This document shows positions 7,017 to 8,653 of a stretch of 8,653 nucleotides of DNA, one piece after another. Location: positions 1 through 8,653 of the forward strand of contig JAHDBK010000131.1 of NCBI GenBank assembly GCA_020630455.1. Direction: 5' to 3'. The translations under genes were made by a program, and so were the position numbers. Each line of letters opens with the position of its first letter. Position 1 is the stretch's first letter. Below the pieces are notes generated by a model, which saw only the letters and a list, made by a program, of their open reading frames with translations, made no database searches and was not told the origin of the DNA. The stretch comes from Saprospiraceae bacterium (GTDB lineage: Bacteria > Bacteroidota > Bacteroidia > Chitinophagales > Saprospiraceae).

Positions 7017-8541
7017 AATGTCTAAAATGTCTAACGCCTGTTTTCACCATAACTAAAGCATTCTCATTACAATAATTAATACTTAAATTATCTTTAATTG
7101 AACCTCCTGGTTGAACGACTGCGACCACTCCTGCTTTGTGTGCAATTTCTACACAATCTGGAAATGGAAAAAAGGCATCGGACGCCATTACTGCTCCTTC
7201 TATATCGAAGCCAAATTGTCTCGCTTTTAAAATTGCTTGATTACAAGCATCTACTCTTGAAGTTTGACCACAGCCCATCCCTATCATTTGTTGGTTTTTA
7301 ACCAATACAATAGTATTAGATTTGACATGTTTCACACATTTATTAGCATATTCTAAATCAGATAACATTCTTTCATCAGCCTTTGCTTCTGTTATTGCTT
7401 CAAATTGAGACCTTCCTTCAATCACTAAATCGCTATCTTGTTCAATCACTCCATTTAGTAAAGATTTATATGACTTAGGTTGCACGAAGAAGTCTTTTAT
7501 CTTTAAAATACGTCTATTTTTCTTTGATTTGAGTATTTCTAAGGCATTTGAATCATAATCAGGAGCTATTAAAATTTCATAAAAAATAGCATTAATTTCG
7601 TTAGCTGTTTTTTCATCTATTGTTCTATTGCTTACGAGTATTCCTCCAAAGGCAGAAATATTATCACAAGCGAGGGCATCAGTCCATGCTTGATGTATAT
7701 TATTTCTAGTAGCTATACCGCAAGCATTGGTATGTTTAATAATAACAAATGTTGGATTATCGTCTTTAAATTCTCTCATTAAATTCACTCCAGCATCTAC
7801 ATCTACTAGATTATTGTAAGACAATGCTTTACCGTGCAATTGCTCAAACATATTTTCTAAATCACCATAAAAAACGGCTGATTGGTGTGGATTTTCTCCA
7901 TACCTCAAAGATTGTGATTGGTGATATGATTTTTTAAAATAATTATCATTAAAATCTTTATTAAAATAGTTATGAATGGCAACATCATAATGAGAAGAAA
8001 CGGCAAAAGCACGCATTGCCAAATATTTGCGTTCTTCGATAGAAGTACTACCATTATTAGCATTCAAAAGCTCCATTAAATAGGCATAGTCTTCCACAGA
8101 AGGAACGATAGTAACATCTTTATAATTTTTGGCGGCAGCTCTAATAAGAGAGATACCTCCTATATCTATTTTTTCAATAATACTTGCTTCATCATCTGTT
8201 GAGGCTACTGTTTTTTCAAAAGGATACAAATCGACTATTACCAAATCAATTTCGGGAATATTATAATGTTCCAACTGCCCTAAGTGTGAAGCCTCTCTTC
8301 TTGCCAAAATACCACCAAAAACTTTAGGATGTAAGGTTTTTACTCTACCATCCAAAATAGAAGGGTAGTCCGTCAAAGACTCTACAGCAGTTACAGGAAT
8401 ATCTAATTTTTCTATATAAGATTGTGTTCCTCCTGTTGAAATAATTTCCACACCTAATTCGTGTAATTTTTTAGCGATTGCATCGATTCCATCTTTGTGA
8501 AAGACAGATATAAGAGCCGATTTAATTTGAATTTTAGACAT
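7015..8541 (-). CDS. purH: Bifunctional AICAR formyltransferase/IMP cyclohydrolase
   Basis: PurH carries out the last two steps of IMP synthesis: 10-formyl-THF-dependent formylation of AICAR, then ring closure to IMP. The start is ATG 8541 (MSKIQIKSALISVFHKDG), which matches the family N-terminus. The frame can be extended to TTG 8577, but those 12 residues (LVGFISKYQ...) are not typical. The protein is 508 residues, full length. The cyclohydrolase domain (1 to about 195) has ISTGGTQ (34-40), RVKTLHPKVFGGIL (66-79), DLYPF (104-108) and IDIGGISLIRAAAKN (125-139). The transformylase domain has RYGENPHQ (213-220), KHTNACG with the catalytic Lys-His pair (269-275), SAFGG (296-300), SDAFFPFPD (454-462), QPGGS (477-481) and the terminal TGVRHFRH. 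It is the first gene of the minus-strand run. In many Bacteroidota purH neighbours mreB, as I recall; here coaX follows instead. Confidence 0.98.
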   Translation of the reverse strand: MSKIQIKSALISVFHKDGIDAIAKKLHELGVEIISTGGTQSYIEKLDIPVTAVESLTDYPSILDGRVKTLHPKVFGGILARREASHLGQLEHYNIPEIDLVIVDLYPFEKTVASTDDEASIIEKIDIGGISLIRAAAKNYKDVTIVPSVEDYAYLMELLNANNGSTSIEERKYLAMRAFAVSSHYDVAIHNYFNKDFNDNYFKKSYHQSQSLRYGENPHQSAVFYGDLENMFEQLHGKALSYNNLVDVDAGVNLMREFKDDNPTFVIIKHTNACGIATRNNIHQAWTDALACDNISAFGGILVSNRTIDEKTANEINAIFYEILIAPDYDSNALEILKSKKNRRILKIKDFFVQPKSYKSLLNGVIEQDSDLVIEGRSQFEAITEAKADERMLSDLEYANKCVKHVKSNTIVLVKNQQMIGMGCGQTSRVDACNQAILKARQFGFDIEGAVMASDAFFPFPDCVEIAHKAGVVAVVQPGGSIKDNLSINYCNENALVMVKTGVRHFRH

Positions 8542-8574
8542 AGTATTTTGATATTTTGAGATAAAACCAACAAG

Positions 8575-8601
8575 CAAATAATAAAGAAAATTCTTTATTA
8601 T
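8575..8601. repeat. Palindromic 27-base element upstream of purH, copy B
   Basis: CAAATAATAAAGAA (8575-8588), central AA, then TTCTTTATTAT (8591-8601). One more T at 8602 makes the inverted repeat 12 bp per arm. Its near edge is 34 bases upstream of the purH ATG. Copy A at 6947-6973 differs at a single central base. Confidence 0.6.
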
Positions 8602-8607
8602 TAGACG

Positions 8608-8628
8608 TTATTACAAAAAATTGATTAT
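8608..8628. repeat. 21-base interspersed repeat, copy 2
   Basis: TTATTAC, then A, then AAAAATTGATTAT: 20 of 21 bases identical to 3260-3280 and in the same orientation. In both places a palindrome lies a few bases to the left (end 3254 and end 8602). Confidence 0.55.
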
Positions 8629-8653
8629 AGCTAAATTGTCTTTTTAATGATAT

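Larger units (their letters stand above)
8542..8653. other. purH leader region, no gene seen
   Basis: An AT-rich stretch of 112 bases up to the window edge with no coding frame of note. It contains one copy each of the 27-base palindrome and the 21-base repeat, both read as leader or promoter-side sequence of purH. No full TAnnTTTG match was found. The nearest is TATTATTTG, with one base too many between its halves, at the purH-proximal edge of the palindrome. Confidence 0.5.

Noticed and set aside
6829..7056. Plus-strand open frame of 75 codons across the coaX/purH junction
   Set aside because: It covers the coaX 5' end, the repeat and the purH 3' end in antisense; no coding signature.
7098..7301. 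Plus-strand open frame of 67 codons
   Set aside because: Antisense to the highly conserved transformylase domain of purH.
8542..8577. Extending purH upstream to TTG 8577
   Set aside because: The extra 12 residues do not resemble PurH N-termini, the TTG lies inside the palindromic repeat, and ATG 8541 gives the family-typical start MSKIQIKSALISVF.

Overview
The window looks like chromosome of an AT-rich member of the Bacteroidota. Four things point there: a QueE of the CDVGCVWCDVKESWD type, an outer-membrane barrel opening with DPYSIIGVG, a CoaX-linked envelope block, and a giant cysteine-rich Ig-like surface protein of the kind exported by the type IX system. A genus cannot be named from the sequence. 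All intact genes lie on the minus strand.

From right to left (the direction of transcription): 8542-8653 is a gene-free leader. Next comes purH (last two steps of IMP synthesis), then coaX (type III pantothenate kinase, first step of CoA synthesis). coaX overlaps the start of a gene for an outer-membrane beta-barrel protein. After 95 bases comes a secreted TPR protein, which ends at a strong 18-bp bidirectional terminator (3211-3254). coaX, the barrel and the TPR gene look like one transcription block with a possible internal promoter at 4749-4756. The barrel and the TPR protein are envelope proteins of unknown function.

Between that terminator and queE is a plus-strand remnant of a small lipoprotein-like gene, broken by a T-run frameshift and an in-frame TAA. 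queE (queuosine/7-deazaguanine synthesis) stands alone. About 400 bases of AT-rich non-coding DNA follow. The left end is the first 623 residues of a very large secreted protein that runs off the window. It has a signal peptide, several beta-sandwich domains and the beginning of an 86-residue tandem repeat.

The features least explained by ordinary annotation are two small non-coding repeats. A 27-base palindromic element sits in the leaders of both purH and coaX (26 of 27 bases identical). A 21-base element occurs just downstream of the TPR gene and again upstream of purH (20 of 21 identical). The surface protein is also striking, with only two lysines in 623 residues. I see no CRISPR array, RNA gene, insertion sequence, phage gene or recognisable defence system. 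Apart from these points the window is mostly housekeeping and envelope genes.
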